A stretch of 64,000 bases of DNA from Roseburia sp. 1XD42-34 (GCF_009917385.1 NZ_QWLJ01000017.1:1-64000), one strand, 5' to 3'. Shown: positions 33,872-43,269, numbered from the stretch's first letter. Notes: generated from the sequence alone by a model not told the origin. Numbers and translations are program-made.

Positions 33872-35239
33872 ATGTCATTTACAGATAACTTATTCCCTTT
33901 ACTTATAGTTGCCTTAGGAGTCATTGTCTTATTGTTTTTAATTATGAAGTTACATTTGAACACCTTTATTTCACTGGTAGTCGTAGCATTTTTAGTTGCT
34001 TTAGCTTTAGGCATGCCACTTCATGACATTGTATCTTCGATTAAAGCTGGTATGGGAGGGACATTAGGCAGTATTGCATTAATTTTTGGTTTTGGCGCTA
34101 TTTTAGGAAAATTAGTTTCAGATGCTGGTGGTGCCCAGCGAATCGCAATGACATTGATTCATCGATTCGGTGAAAAGAATATTTCTTGGGCTGTTGTGAT
34201 TGCCTCATTTATTATTGGTATTGCTTTGTTTTTTGAGGTCGGACTCGTTTTACTTATTCCAATTATTTATCAAATTGCCAAGCAATTAAGAGTGTCTATT
34301 TTATATTTAGGTATACCAATGGCTGCTTCGTTATCAGTCACTCACGGCTTCTTGCCGCCACATCCAGGACCAACTGTCATTGCCCAACAGTATGAAGCAA
34401 ATATTGGAATGGTTTTATTATATGGACTTATCATTGCAATTCCTACTGTAATGATTGCTGGTCCTGTATTTACAACCTTTGCTAAAAAGTTAGTCCCAGA
34501 TGCTTTTTTAAAAACTGGAAGTGTTGATGCTGTAGGCGAAGTTAAGAATTTTAAACTAGAGGAAACACCTGGTTTTGGTATTAGTGTAATGACGGCTTTA
34601 TTTCCAGTCATTTTAATGGCGATAGCAACCATCATCCAGCTCTTACAAGATATATGGAAACTTTCGGACCATATCCTTTTTGATATCATCCAATTAATCG
34701 GTGAACCTACAACCGCTCTCCTAATCTCCGTTTTGATTGCGATATATACGATGGGAATTGCCCGACATATTCCCATGAAACAAGTTATGAATTCAGCTGA
34801 GGAATCGATTCGTTCTATCGGTATGATGCTCCTTATCATTGGTGGAGGCGGTGTATTTAAGCAGGTTTTAATTGATGGAGGAGTAGGAGATGCTGTCGCC
34901 AACATTTTTTCAGATAGTAGCATTTCACCAATCCTATTAGCTTGGATGATTGCCGCTGTTTTAAGGATTGCATTGGGCTCAGCGACGGTTGCCGCATTAA
35001 CAACTGCTGGTTTAGTTATCCCATTAATGCAAGGTTCTGATGTTAATCTTGCTTTGATGGTTCTTTCTACTGGTGCAGGAAGTCTTATTGCCTCCCATGT
35101 TAATGATGCAGGTTTCTGGATGTTTAAAGAATTCTTTGGTTTAACAATGAAAGAAACATTTTCAACTTGGACATTACTAGAAACGATTATCTCCATTTTA
35201 GGTCTTGGATTTATCTTGCTTTTAAGTATTTTTGTTTAA
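33872..35239 (+). CDS. gntP: Gluconate permease GntP
   Basis: A 455-residue membrane transporter of the gluconate:H+ symporter family, with about 12-14 hydrophobic helices. Family blocks include GFGAILGKLVSDAGGAQRIA near 73-92, FFEVGLVLLIPI near 117-128 and HGFLPPHPGPT near 156-166. GGAG lies about 10 nt before the ATG. It imports gluconate for GntK. No 6-phosphogluconate dehydrogenase gene (gntZ) follows, unlike B. subtilis. Confidence 0.95.
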   Translation: MSFTDNLFPLLIVALGVIVLLFLIMKLHLNTFISLVVVAFLVALALGMPLHDIVSSIKAGMGGTLGSIALIFGFGAILGKLVSDAGGAQRIAMTLIHRFGEKNISWAVVIASFIIGIALFFEVGLVLLIPIIYQIAKQLRVSILYLGIPMAASLSVTHGFLPPHPGPTVIAQQYEANIGMVLLYGLIIAIPTVMIAGPVFTTFAKKLVPDAFLKTGSVDAVGEVKNFKLEETPGFGISVMTALFPVILMAIATIIQLLQDIWKLSDHILFDIIQLIGEPTTALLISVLIAIYTMGIARHIPMKQVMNSAEESIRSIGMMLLIIGGGGVFKQVLIDGGVGDAVANIFSDSSISPILLAWMIAAVLRIALGSATVAALTTAGLVIPLMQGSDVNLALMVLSTGAGSLIASHVNDAGFWMFKEFFGLTMKETFSTWTLLETIISILGLGFILLLSIFV

Positions 35240-35575
35240 ATAATACTCAAACTTGCAATGATTTGCATACCTTGAAAAATACAATCGTTATTTTTGGAGA
35301 GTTATAGGATCAAGTCTAGCAAAATATAGAATCCATCTTAGTGAAGTGGAGCTTATCAATCGAATCTAAATTGAATACATGTATTGCATGCACTCTAAAA
35401 CTAATAAACATGAAGAAGCTTTAAGTCGGTTTACTATAAAGAGAATGGATAACGGTTTACCCTTTATTAGGCTTTAGCTCAATACTATTCTTTTATACTA
35501 GCTTCGTTCTCCAACTAGTGAAACTTATTCAAGCACCAATCGATTATTTTGATATCCATACGTACAAACATGTCG
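35240..35575. other. Intergenic region after gntP
   Basis: About 335 nt without gene, strong hairpin or recognised repeat; it is followed by an R1 copy. No good terminator for gntP is visible here. Confidence 0.4.
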
Positions 35576-35772
35576 AGAACAAAGGCGCAGACGCCCGTTT
35601 AGCAACGTAGCGAATGGAACGAATCAACTAAAGTTTTAGGAATCATGGTGAGGCACGAACCGATGATGACTTATCGATTTCGTGAAGTCGCCTAGTTGCT
35701 GGGCGCTTAAGCTGGACGTGGCTATTCCGTTATATCGGTATCCCAAAGCCAAAATTTTTATACTTTCTTATC
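35576..35772 (+). repeat. Repeat family R1, copy 4
   Basis: It reads AACAAAGGCGCAGACGCCCG, TTTAGCAACGTAGCGAATGG, CAACTAAAGTTTTAGGAATC, CGATGATGACTTATCG, AGTCGCCTAGTTGCTGGGCG and GGACGTGGCTATTCCGTTAT, then the tail TATACTTTCTTATCTC. The long internal insert of copies 2 and 6 is absent. Confidence 0.82.
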
Positions 35773-35861
35773 TCTTAAAAAAGGAATTTTTCACACAGAT
35801 TAGGAGGCAAAAGTGATTGCTCAGTTAGGTTACTAAAAAGTCCACTTTGACTAATTAGCAT

Positions 35862-36230
35862 CTAAATGACCTCCCAAGAATGCTGATTTAACATTCTTTT
35901 GGGCGTCATTTTCACCTTTTTGAGCTGTTTTCTTTTATACGTAAAAGCTGACCAACTTGCTCTAACGACTTCTTTCTGCACCCGAAGAAGAACAACACAT
36001 AACGTAGAAAAAACAATCGGAGTGTGCGCAGTCATTGATCCATAGCGGCGTCTATAATTCTTTTGCACACCTCAAATTAGAATTAACCGCTTTGAAAAGG
36101 ATAATCCTTCCCCTGTGTTTTCCTCTTCTTTCCACATACGTGGTAATTTAGCCCAATCACCACTAAAGGGAATATGCTTACTCTCTCCTCTAGAGTAATT
36201 TTGGAATGTACCGGGGCAAATTTGTACCAT
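35862..36230 (-). pseudogene. Possible decayed gene of unknown family
   Basis: An ATG at 36230 (GTGAGG 8 nt before it) opens a frame MVQICPGTFQNYSRGESKHI...SFSKRLILI that stops at TGA 36074-36072. The same frame then continues open for a further 69 codons (VQKNYRRRYGSMTAHT...) to 35862. It may be one 120-codon gene with a stop, or two chance frames. I do not recognise either half. The region from 36231 to 36563 holds only the ehuB promoter area. Confidence 0.3.
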
Positions 36231-36563
36231 ACGAAAGCCTCACTGATTATCTTACAGTATGTATACGTTATCCCTAATTATACGAGTATCAACAACATAT
36301 TTAACATTTAATTACAAATTATCAAAAAATATAACGTTTGAGCGTTCTGTAAAATACCTGTAACATTTTTAATAGTGGTTGTTCAAAAAATCTGATAACT
36401 GGGATTATACGGCATTTACTTGTTGCTTACCTAAGTCCTCGCAGTTCCCACCATGCACCATTAGTCATATGGCAAAATGCTATTAAATTATTTATCGTCT
36501 TTTGAACCCACACGTTCAGTTCCTTTTACGTAAAGGAAATTAGTAAGGGAGGAATTTACATTC

Positions 36564-37442
36564 ATGAAAAAAATCTTACTTACATGGATTATAGGCTTTA
36601 TCTTTGTCCTAGCAGCATGTGGATCAGATGAAACTGGTTCCAGTAAAGCATCTAAAAGCAAATTGGAGGAATTAAAAGAATCCGGTAAAGTCACGATCGG
36701 CTTTGCCAATGAAAAACCGTATGCTTATGAAGAAGATGGTGAGCTCAAAGGAGCTGCTGTTGATATTGCAAAAGCTGTTTTTAAAGAATTGGGAATAGAG
36801 AAAGTGGACAGCAAACTAGCTGATTTTGGGCAATTAATTCCTGGATTAAAAGCTGGACAATTTGATGTAATCACAGCTGGGATGGCAATTAATCCAGATC
36901 GGTGTGAGAACGCTGCCTTCGGTGAGCCAGAAATGAAGTATGGAGAAGGGCTTATTGTCAAAAAAGGCAACCCATTAAACTTAAAGAGTTATAAAGATAT
37001 TGCTAATAACCCGGAAGTTACGATATCTGTCATGTCTGGTGCCACAGAAAATGCATTTTTAAAATCAGAAGGCGTTAGCGAAGAACAAATAACAAATGTG
37101 GAAGATATACCAGCTACTTTCTCAGCGGTGGAATCCGGTCGAGCTGACGCCACCACGGGTACAGAGATGACGATCAAAATGGCTCTCGAATCAGCTAACT
37201 CCAATAAACTTGAATTTGTCGAGGGATTTGAGCAACCTGATGTTGAAGGAGTTCCAAGCTATGGAGCAGCTGCTTTTCATTTAGACAACACAGATTTACG
37301 TGATGCGTATAACGAGAAGTTAGCGGAATTAAAAGCCGATGGGACAGTAGCGGAATTATTAGAAGCAAATGGCTTTAGTTCAGCTAACAATATGGTGGAG
37401 GACGACGTTACTGCTGAGAAGATTTGTAATGGGGAAATTTAA
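36564..37442 (+). CDS. ehuB: Ectoine/hydroxyectoine-binding lipoprotein EhuB
   Basis: A 292-residue lipoprotein (lipobox FVLAAC, C19) that captures ectoine or hydroxyectoine outside the cell. The type II binding fold shows IGFANEKPYAYEEDGELKG and the EhuB-typical AGMAINPDRCENAAFGEPE, and the end DDVTAEKICNG. Ectoines are compatible solutes, so the operon serves osmoprotection and possibly nutrition. AGGGAGG precedes the start. The gene is separated from ehuC by 555 nt containing repeat R2. The name is recalled from the EhuABCD system of Sinorhizobium; ectoine is the best-supported ligand. Confidence 0.93.
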   Translation: MKKILLTWIIGFIFVLAACGSDETGSSKASKSKLEELKESGKVTIGFANEKPYAYEEDGELKGAAVDIAKAVFKELGIEKVDSKLADFGQLIPGLKAGQFDVITAGMAINPDRCENAAFGEPEMKYGEGLIVKKGNPLNLKSYKDIANNPEVTISVMSGATENAFLKSEGVSEEQITNVEDIPATFSAVESGRADATTGTEMTIKMALESANSNKLEFVEGFEQPDVEGVPSYGAAAFHLDNTDLRDAYNEKLAELKADGTVAELLEANGFSSANNMVEDDVTAEKICNGEI

Positions 37443-37639
37443 ACTCCCTATACTATTTTTTCATTATGTGTATGTTCAAAAAGGTAAGATTGGGATATGT
37501 GGTCGTTTCAATTGTTAGTCAGTACCTTGGAGCTATTCACAAGCCTTTGTAACATTCAGTTGGTAAAGACCCTGATTGGAATTTCATTGTTGTTATGATA
37601 GAGATTCACTATGTCGTTATAAACGCAAGTAGATAAATC
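37443..37639. other. Spacer inside the ehu operon
   Basis: With 37757-37997 this makes a 555-nt gap between ehuB and ehuC. Outside repeat R2 it shows no gene, terminator or clear promoter. Confidence 0.4.
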
Positions 37640-37756
37640 TGCACTTAGTAGGAATATTACCATAAAAGTTAGTTGAACGAATCTGAGCATTTAAGGGGCT
37701 GTTATCTCCCGCTTAGAATTAATAATATTGACGAAAGTGGGAGTCTTTCAGCACCC
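37640..37756 (+). repeat. Repeat family R2, copy 4 (inside the ehu operon)
   Basis: GTTAGTTGAACGAATCTGAG, GGGGCTGTTATCTCCCGCTT and AAGTGGGAGTCTTTCAGCACCC reproduce the R2 linker and both arms of the main fold. The first hairpin is partly lost. It separates ehuB from ehuC and could lower readthrough. Confidence 0.78.
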
Positions 37757-37997
37757 AACCCACGCAATAAAATGAAAATCCTAAATATTTGTTCGATGGA
37801 ATGAAATGTATTTCTTTACTGAACCTAATTTAAACCATTGGAAACTATTTTCTACAAATAGACCAATTTGGCTTAAAGGCTCCTTTTACTTTCGAACAGG
37901 TATTTTCAGAAGTTCCCTTACACGGGTTAAACAATAAATTAAGATTAGAGTTGTGTCCTTATCATTACATATATGACACACCATAGATTATTAAGGA

Positions 37998-38669
37998 GTG
38001 GTACTCATTCAAGCAATTATAGAAATTTTTCCCGATTTAACAAAAGGGTTAGCCATTACCATTACAGTTTTAATCGGGGCTGCGTTTTTTGGTTACTTAT
38101 TTGCGTTTATTGCTGGATTATGCCGTCTGTCTTCTAAACTGTTTCTACGTAAATTCACAGGACTTTATGTAGAAATTTTTCGCGGTACTTCTTTAATCGT
38201 ACAATTATTCTGGCTCTACTATGCGATCCCTATGTTATTCGGCATTGAATTAGGAAGTAATTGGTGGGCAGGGGTTATCGCTATTTCGTTAAATTACGGT
38301 GCTTACATGTCAGAAATCGTACGTGGATCCATTCTTGCTGTTGCAAAGGGGCAGTCTGAAGCAGCAATAGCCTTAAACATGTCACGATATCAACGCATGC
38401 GATTCGTCATTTTACCGCAAGCAATTCGGATGATGCTTCCTGAGTTTGGAAATTATTCCATTCAAATGCTAAAAGCAACCTCCCTCGTTTCCCTCATCGG
38501 TATGGAGGATATTCTTTATCATGGCAATATTATTCGTAGCACAAATTTATCACAAGCACCTATCGTTTATTTGCTCGTCTTAGTATTTTACTTTATTTTA
38601 GCCCTTCCGCTTATATTTTTAACACGTAAGATGGAGTCTTTCTCTAAGAAGGGAGTGGCGAGTGGATGA
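37998..38669 (+). CDS. ehuC: Ectoine/hydroxyectoine ABC permease EhuC
   Basis: A 223-residue permease of the HisM type with five membrane helices. FRGTSLIVQLFWLYYAIPM is the family block after the second helix, and EAAIALNMSRYQRMRFVILP is the EAA docking loop. It should form a heterodimer with EhuD. The start is unclear: GTG at 37998 overlaps AAGGAG, whereas an ATT at 38007 lies 8 nt after it and would be better placed, though a rare start. It overlaps ehuD by 4 nt (ATGA). Confidence 0.9.
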   Translation: MVLIQAIIEIFPDLTKGLAITITVLIGAAFFGYLFAFIAGLCRLSSKLFLRKFTGLYVEIFRGTSLIVQLFWLYYAIPMLFGIELGSNWWAGVIAISLNYGAYMSEIVRGSILAVAKGQSEAAIALNMSRYQRMRFVILPQAIRMMLPEFGNYSIQMLKATSLVSLIGMEDILYHGNIIRSTNLSQAPIVYLLVLVFYFILALPLIFLTRKMESFSKKGVASG

Positions 38670-39376
38670 ATAATTGGAGTTGGGACGTATTTGTAGATGC
38701 CTTTCCTAAAATTATCGATGGTCTTGCTATAACGCTCGCCCTAACCATAGTTTGCTATGTGTTTGCACTTGTATTTGGATTTTTTTGGTTGTTTATAAAA
38801 ATGATTCCTTTAAATTCTCTCCGATGGTTGGTTACATGGATGATGGAGTTTATTCGTTCTACCCCTCCGTTAGTCCAGCTGTTTTTTATTTATTTTGCTT
38901 GGCCAATGGTTCCTGTTGTTGGTTTCGCATTGGACGAATTCACCAGTGCGGTGCTCGGTTTAGGCATTCACTTTAGTACGTATATTGCAGAAGTGTACCG
39001 ATCTGGGATTGAAGTTGTAGGAAAGGGACAATGGGAAGCAGCAAAGGCATTAAATTTTTCCAAACGGAGAAAATGGACGAAAATTATTTTGCCGCAAGCC
39101 ATTCCGCCAACGATTCCTATGCTTGGGAATTACTTAATCATCATGTTTAAGGAAGTCCCATTAGCATCAACGATTGGCGTCGCAGGTATTCTCCATATTG
39201 CGAATAGCTACGGGGCGCAAAATTGGACATATTTAGAACCATTAACCATTGTTGCGATTCTTTTTTTAATATTAAGCTATCCATCTGCTATAATCATAAA
39301 CAGACTAGAGAAAAAAATGAATCGGCGCTTTGATAAAAAAGAAACTTTAACCAGAAGTAAAGGAGCGACAGCATAA
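38666..39376 (+). CDS. ehuD: Ectoine/hydroxyectoine ABC permease EhuD
   Basis: A 236-residue permease, partner of EhuC, with five membrane helices. FIRSTPPLVQLFFIYFAWPM and EAAKALNFSKRRKWTKIILP mark the family. Its ATG overlaps the ehuC stop (ATGA) and its own stop overlaps the ehuA start (TAATG), so the three genes are translationally coupled. It ends in a charged cytoplasmic tail. Confidence 0.92.
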   Translation: MNNWSWDVFVDAFPKIIDGLAITLALTIVCYVFALVFGFFWLFIKMIPLNSLRWLVTWMMEFIRSTPPLVQLFFIYFAWPMVPVVGFALDEFTSAVLGLGIHFSTYIAEVYRSGIEVVGKGQWEAAKALNFSKRRKWTKIILPQAIPPTIPMLGNYLIIMFKEVPLASTIGVAGILHIANSYGAQNWTYLEPLTIVAILFLILSYPSAIIINRLEKKMNRRFDKKETLTRSKGATA

Positions 39377-40146
39377 TGATTGAACCAATCGTCACATTTC
39401 AAGACGTCCACAAATCCTTTGGAAATAGTAAAGTATTAAAAGGAATTGATTTAGATATTCGTCCAGCGGAAAAAGTCGCAATCATTGGACCGAGTGGTTC
39501 AGGTAAAACTACCATTATCCGTATGCTTATGACTCTGGAAGAACCTACATCTGGAGATATAATCGTAAATGGTACAAACTTGTGGAAGATGGAGAAAAAA
39601 GGGAGACTTGTTCGGGCTCATGAAAAGCATTTACGTGCAGTGCGTGGTGATATCGGCATGGTATTCCAACATTTCAACTTGTTTCCTCACATGACTATTT
39701 TAGAGAACTGCATGACGGCACCACTGCACGTAAAAAAAGAACCAAAAGCAGAAGTAAAGCAACGTTCGCTTGAAATGTTGGATCGGGTGGGCTTAGCAGA
39801 TAAAGTCGATCAATATCCGAGTCAACTGTCTGGTGGACAAAAACAGCGAGTAGCGATGGCCAGAGCGCTTGTGATGCGCCCTAAAATTATGTTATTTGAT
39901 GAGGTTACTTCGGCACTTGATCCAGAATTAGTTGGAGAAGTGTTACAGGTTATCCGTGATATTGCCAAAAACGATGACATGGCAATGATCCTTGTTACTC
40001 ACGAAATGGATTTCGCTTTAGATATTGCCGATAAAGTGTTGTTTTTAGATGAAGGCGTCATAGCTGAACAAGGCTCAGCTAGTGAAGTTATCGAGCATTC
40101 CAGTAATGAACGCTTGCAAGAGTTTTTGCATCGTTTTCGAGCATAA
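39376..40146 (+). CDS. ehuA: Ectoine/hydroxyectoine ABC transporter ATPase EhuA
   Basis: A 256-residue ATPase. Walker A GPSGSGKTT is at 38-46, LSGGQKQR at 151-158 and Walker B IMLFDE at 171-176; the D-loop region DEVTSALDPE has V in place of the common P. The family-specific insert around WKMEKKGRLVRAHEKHLRAV (70-89) is seen in EhuA-like proteins. It drives EhuCD. A GC-rich hairpin follows the gene. Confidence 0.93.
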   Translation: MIEPIVTFQDVHKSFGNSKVLKGIDLDIRPAEKVAIIGPSGSGKTTIIRMLMTLEEPTSGDIIVNGTNLWKMEKKGRLVRAHEKHLRAVRGDIGMVFQHFNLFPHMTILENCMTAPLHVKKEPKAEVKQRSLEMLDRVGLADKVDQYPSQLSGGQKQRVAMARALVMRPKIMLFDEVTSALDPELVGEVLQVIRDIAKNDDMAMILVTHEMDFALDIADKVLFLDEGVIAEQGSASEVIEHSSNERLQEFLHRFRA

Positions 40147-40149
40147 ATA

Positions 40150-40188
40150 ATCCCCCCTATGTAGCCGTTTCAGCTGAATAGGGGGGAT
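40150..40188 (+). terminator. Hairpin after ehuA, probable terminator
   Basis: ATCCCCCCTAT pairs with ATAGGGGGGAT around a 17-nt loop right after the ehuA stop. The U-rich tail is short (GTTCCTT), so termination may be partial. Confidence 0.7.
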
Positions 40189-40331
40189 GTTCCTTCTGAA
40201 AGAATGAAAGTTGTTCCCCTAGCAAATAAACGTAGATGCGCTTTCCATTTGATCCATTTACAAAGAAATAATAAAACTATAATAAAAATGAACGGCAAAC
40301 CTGTCTACCCTCATTAGCGATACAGCCACTA

Positions 40332-40544
40332 TTAATTGTTGCTGCGCCCCTGCACTCCAGGCTTTGATAAACGCCGTTTATTTACCCAGACGCGATTATG
40401 ATTTGTGTTCTCGGGAAATTTTTCTCCCGCTTCTAACTTAATTTGCCGCGGATCGTTCACATTGCTTCCTGTCTCTCCGATTTCAATGTAAACACCATTA
40501 TTAGGTGCCTTGTCACCAGAACGAAACTCAGATCGCTCACCCAT
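40332..40544 (-). CDS. YjzC-like small protein
   Basis: A 70-residue basic, soluble protein with GDKAPNNGVYIEIGETG and FPENTNHNRVWVNKR, the pattern of the YjzC family of bacilli; its function is unknown. AAGGAG lies 8 nt before the ATG at 40544; an in-frame GTG at 40553 lies inside that site. Single gene. Upstream, 40545-40918 holds nothing recognisable. Confidence 0.82.
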   Translation of the reverse strand: MGERSEFRSGDKAPNNGVYIEIGETGSNVNDPRQIKLEAGEKFPENTNHNRVWVNKRRLSKPGVQGRSNN

Positions 40545-40918
40545 GTTAATCACTCCTTACCTGTTTGTATTTCCTATTTTGCCTCATTTTCACAAGTTTA
40601 TTTAAGAAAATATAAACCAAATATAGGTTTTATTATTCTTCCCACCTGTTGTTAGTAGAAGGGTCAGTATAGATTTAAGCCATTCGAGCATGATTAGCTG
40701 TAATAAAAGAATGCGAACTTCGAATTATAGACTATCCACAAGTTAACATAATTATCTGTTAAGTTTCTATTCTTCTCGTATGTGATTAGCTTATTTTTTG
40801 CGTAATAAAGAAAAATCCCTGACATCAAGTTTAGCTGCTTACTCCCTCCTATCAAAAGACGTATCAACAATTCGCGGTGAAAATAGATGCACTCGCGCTT
40901 CCATTCAAAGTCTATACA

Positions 40919-40953
40919 AAAACAGCAACCCATGCTAGACTGGTTGCTGTTTG
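40919..40953 (-). terminator. Terminator of murB
   Basis: On the minus strand AAACAGCAACC pairs with GGTTGCTGTTT around an 11-nt loop, followed by TTG. It lies right after the murB stop. Confidence 0.85.
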
Positions 40954-40957
40954 TCAA

Positions 40958-41890
40958 TTATTCTATAGGATCTTCGCCAATGATTCGTACTTCTCGCTCT
41001 AAATTTACACCGAACTTTTCCTTTACGGTAGATTGTACAAAACGTATCAATTCAATGTACTCCGTAGCTGTAGCATTATCTTTATTCACGATAAAGCCGG
41101 CGTGTTTGGTAGATACCTGTGCACCCCCAATTTGTTTTCCTTGCAGATCGCTATCTTGGATCAGCTTACCAGCAAAATATCCTGGCGGGCGTTTAAATAC
41201 ACTACCGCATGAAGGGTATTCCAGTGGTTGCTTGGACTCACGTTTAAACGTGAGATCATCCATCACTGCTTTTATCTCTTCGGCATTTCCTTTTCGCAAT
41301 GAAAATGTTGCTTCTAATACGATATATCCTTTTTCAGGTATATTACTCGTTCGATAATGCAAGTCAAGATCAGCCGCAGGTAAGAGTAGGAGCTCTCCTT
41401 CCCTTGTGATCACTTTCGTACTTTCCAACACATCTTTAATTTCTCCACCATACGCTCCTGCGTTCATATACAAAGCGCCACCGACGGAACCAGGTATCCC
41501 ACAAGCAAATTCAAGTCCATGCAGACTTTCTTTTAACGCATGCTGGGAAGCATCAATGATTCTCGCTCCGCTTTGCGCTATAATTTTATCGTCTTCTCTC
41601 CAAATAGAATGAAGCTTTTTTAAATTCATGACAATGCCACGAATACCGCCGTCTTTCACTATTAAATTGGAGCCATTTCCTAACAGGGTAAAAGCTATTT
41701 TTTCTTGTTTTGCAAGCTTTACAATCGCCTGTACTTCTTCATACGTTTCTGGTGTGACTAAGAAATCTGCCTTCCCACCTAACCGAGTATACGTATGATT
41801 TCTTAAATGTTCCTCCACCATCACATTTTTCTCGGATGTTATTTCCGTTAATTTGTCATACATATGATGATTTCTTCCCACACCTATCAT
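40958..41890 (-). CDS. murB: UDP-N-acetylenolpyruvoylglucosamine reductase MurB
   Basis: Reduces UDP-GlcNAc-enolpyruvate to UDP-MurNAc, an early peptidoglycan step, using FAD and NADPH. The 310-residue (301 from the inner start) protein shows NHTYTRLGG and GNGSNLIVKDGGIRG (FAD domain), CGIPGSVGGALYMNAGAYGG, and PSCGSVFKRPPGYFAGKLI with the catalytic serine region, typical of type II MurB. The ATG at 41890 has AAAAGGA too close; ATG 41863 (MYDKLTEITS) with GGGAAGA before it is an alternative. It stands alone. Confidence 0.95.
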   Translation of the reverse strand: MIGVGRNHHMYDKLTEITSEKNVMVEEHLRNHTYTRLGGKADFLVTPETYEEVQAIVKLAKQEKIAFTLLGNGSNLIVKDGGIRGIVMNLKKLHSIWREDDKIIAQSGARIIDASQHALKESLHGLEFACGIPGSVGGALYMNAGAYGGEIKDVLESTKVITREGELLLLPAADLDLHYRTSNIPEKGYIVLEATFSLRKGNAEEIKAVMDDLTFKRESKQPLEYPSCGSVFKRPPGYFAGKLIQDSDLQGKQIGGAQVSTKHAGFIVNKDNATATEYIELIRFVQSTVKEKFGVNLEREVRIIGEDPIE

Positions 41891-41925
41891 TCCTTTTATA
41901 GTTATTCAGCCCATATTATTGTAAG

Positions 41926-42738
41926 CTATTGAACCTGGTCTTGCCACAGAAAATTATAAATACAACGATCTACCTTCCTGCTTTCATGTAGGTCACTATG
42001 TCCTAATCTTCTATCTTTGATAACGATCTCTGTCAATTGTTGATGCGGTACTATATTGCGTAATGCATGCACGCTTTCTGGAACTGCTATCGCATCTCCT
42101 GTGCTGGAAATGCTGAGCACTTCTGTATGCTTTGGAAAAGATCGATCCCTTAAATGTTGCAATGCTTTTGAATCCGGGCGTAAGTCGATTGCAGCTGGAT
42201 CACGGTGAATTTGAAAGTATTTTTCACTATAAATCCCATCAAACGGACTCCCTATCGCTATAAACTTATGAACGGACGGATATGATTTCCCTCGGAATTG
42301 CTTCATATATTCCAATGCCACAATTCCCCCCATCGAATGTCCAATAATATTGACATCATCGACATCATATGTCTGCTGCATATCTTTTAATACATTTGCT
42401 AACCAGCTAGAAGTCATATCAAAACTAGCCCGATTATCTTCAAAGATTACTTGAACATAGAGCGGTTTTTCTTTCCCAAGTCGCGGATAATATTTTTTTA
42501 CTTCACCTTGTTTTGTTACATAATAAACAAGTGCTTTATTTCCCCATTTATACTCATGCTCAAAGCGCTGCAGCATAAATCCAAATGAATTTTCAGTACC
42601 TTTATATCCATGTACGAACAATGTTGGTCGAATTTTATCAAAATTAGAAATTGCTCTATTCGGCATCCAGATAAGTATGATAAAGACTATGATGACTAAA
42701 CCGAAAGACCCTACACTAAACATTTGTTTTTTATTCAA
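41926..42738 (-). CDS. Membrane-anchored alpha/beta hydrolase (DUF915-like)
   Basis: A 270-residue protein with an N-terminal membrane helix (about 9-25) and an extracellular alpha/beta-hydrolase domain. FVHGYKGTENSFGFMLQRF supplies the oxyanion region; the nucleophile is S135 in GHSMGG; D215 (STGD) and H247 (GHSDL) complete a plausible triad. It resembles the DUF915 lipase-like family of Firmicutes. The substrate is unknown. Upstream, 42739-43129 is gene-free, with a possible decayed R2 half-copy near 42950-43040. Confidence 0.85.
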   Translation of the reverse strand: MNKKQMFSVGSFGLVIIVFIILIWMPNRAISNFDKIRPTLFVHGYKGTENSFGFMLQRFEHEYKWGNKALVYYVTKQGEVKKYYPRLGKEKPLYVQVIFEDNRASFDMTSSWLANVLKDMQQTYDVDDVNIIGHSMGGIVALEYMKQFRGKSYPSVHKFIAIGSPFDGIYSEKYFQIHRDPAAIDLRPDSKALQHLRDRSFPKHTEVLSISSTGDAIAVPESVHALRNIVPHQQLTEIVIKDRRLGHSDLHESRKVDRCIYNFLWQDQVQ

Positions 42739-42949
42739 GAAAAACCTTCCTCTTTCATTATACTAACGAAGAATTGTCCAAAAACAAGTAAGTGACTGTA
42801 CTTCTTTACAACTAAATCCTCCGTCAGACCGCCCTTTTTATCTTCTCTTACGCAAGAACGAATCAATTTTCATTTATTAAACATCCATCATAATATACGC
42901 TCACTTTTTATATTATATCATGGTCGAAACGGATTTTCCTGTGATAATA

Positions 42950-43040
42950 AAATGAAACTTTGCTTAGTGAAGGTTCTTTTCCCTACGCACAACTTAATCT
43001 GAAAGACCTCTTAAAAGAACGGGCGTGTAAATTGCAACTA
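42950..43040 (+). repeat. Possible decayed half-copy of repeat R2
   Basis: AATAAAATGAAACTTTGCTTAG, then GACCTCTTAAAAGAACGGGC and GTGTAAATTGC follow the order of the R2 lead-in and linker (compare copy 3) but the main fold is lost. This is a weak assignment. Confidence 0.3.
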
Positions 43041-43129
43041 TTAACTGCACGTCATCGAACGTTAGGGAGGTTTAACTCGTTATTATAATACCAAAGCGTT
43101 CTAAATGCTTTTCCTGTCACTATAGAGGC

Positions 43130-43261
43130 ATGCTCTCAAGCATATTTTTGGATCATGGTATAAGCGATGCGGATGGAGATGCTAGACTTCTAGGTAATAT
43201 AGGAGCCAGCATAATTGCTGCCACGATGAGTGCTTGTATGCCAGTTGCTCTCATGGGATGA
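43130..43261 (+). pseudogene. Possible C-terminal gene remnant
   Basis: A 43-codon frame from ATG 43130 reads LDHGISDADGDARLLGNIGA and ends SACMPVALMG. It looks like the last segment of a membrane protein rather than a complete gene; the family is not recognised. There is no ribosome binding site. Confidence 0.25.
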
Positions 43262-43269
43262 TACATAAG

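Noticed and set aside
34342..35196. 284-codon open frame on the strand opposite gntP
   Set aside because: It lies entirely inside gntP, whose membrane-protein frame and family motifs are clear; the opposite frame has no motif and no ribosome binding site.
36072..36074. Selenocysteine codon in the frame 36230-35862
   Set aside because: No cysteine homologue is known at this point, no SECIS-like hairpin follows, and a broken gene is simpler.
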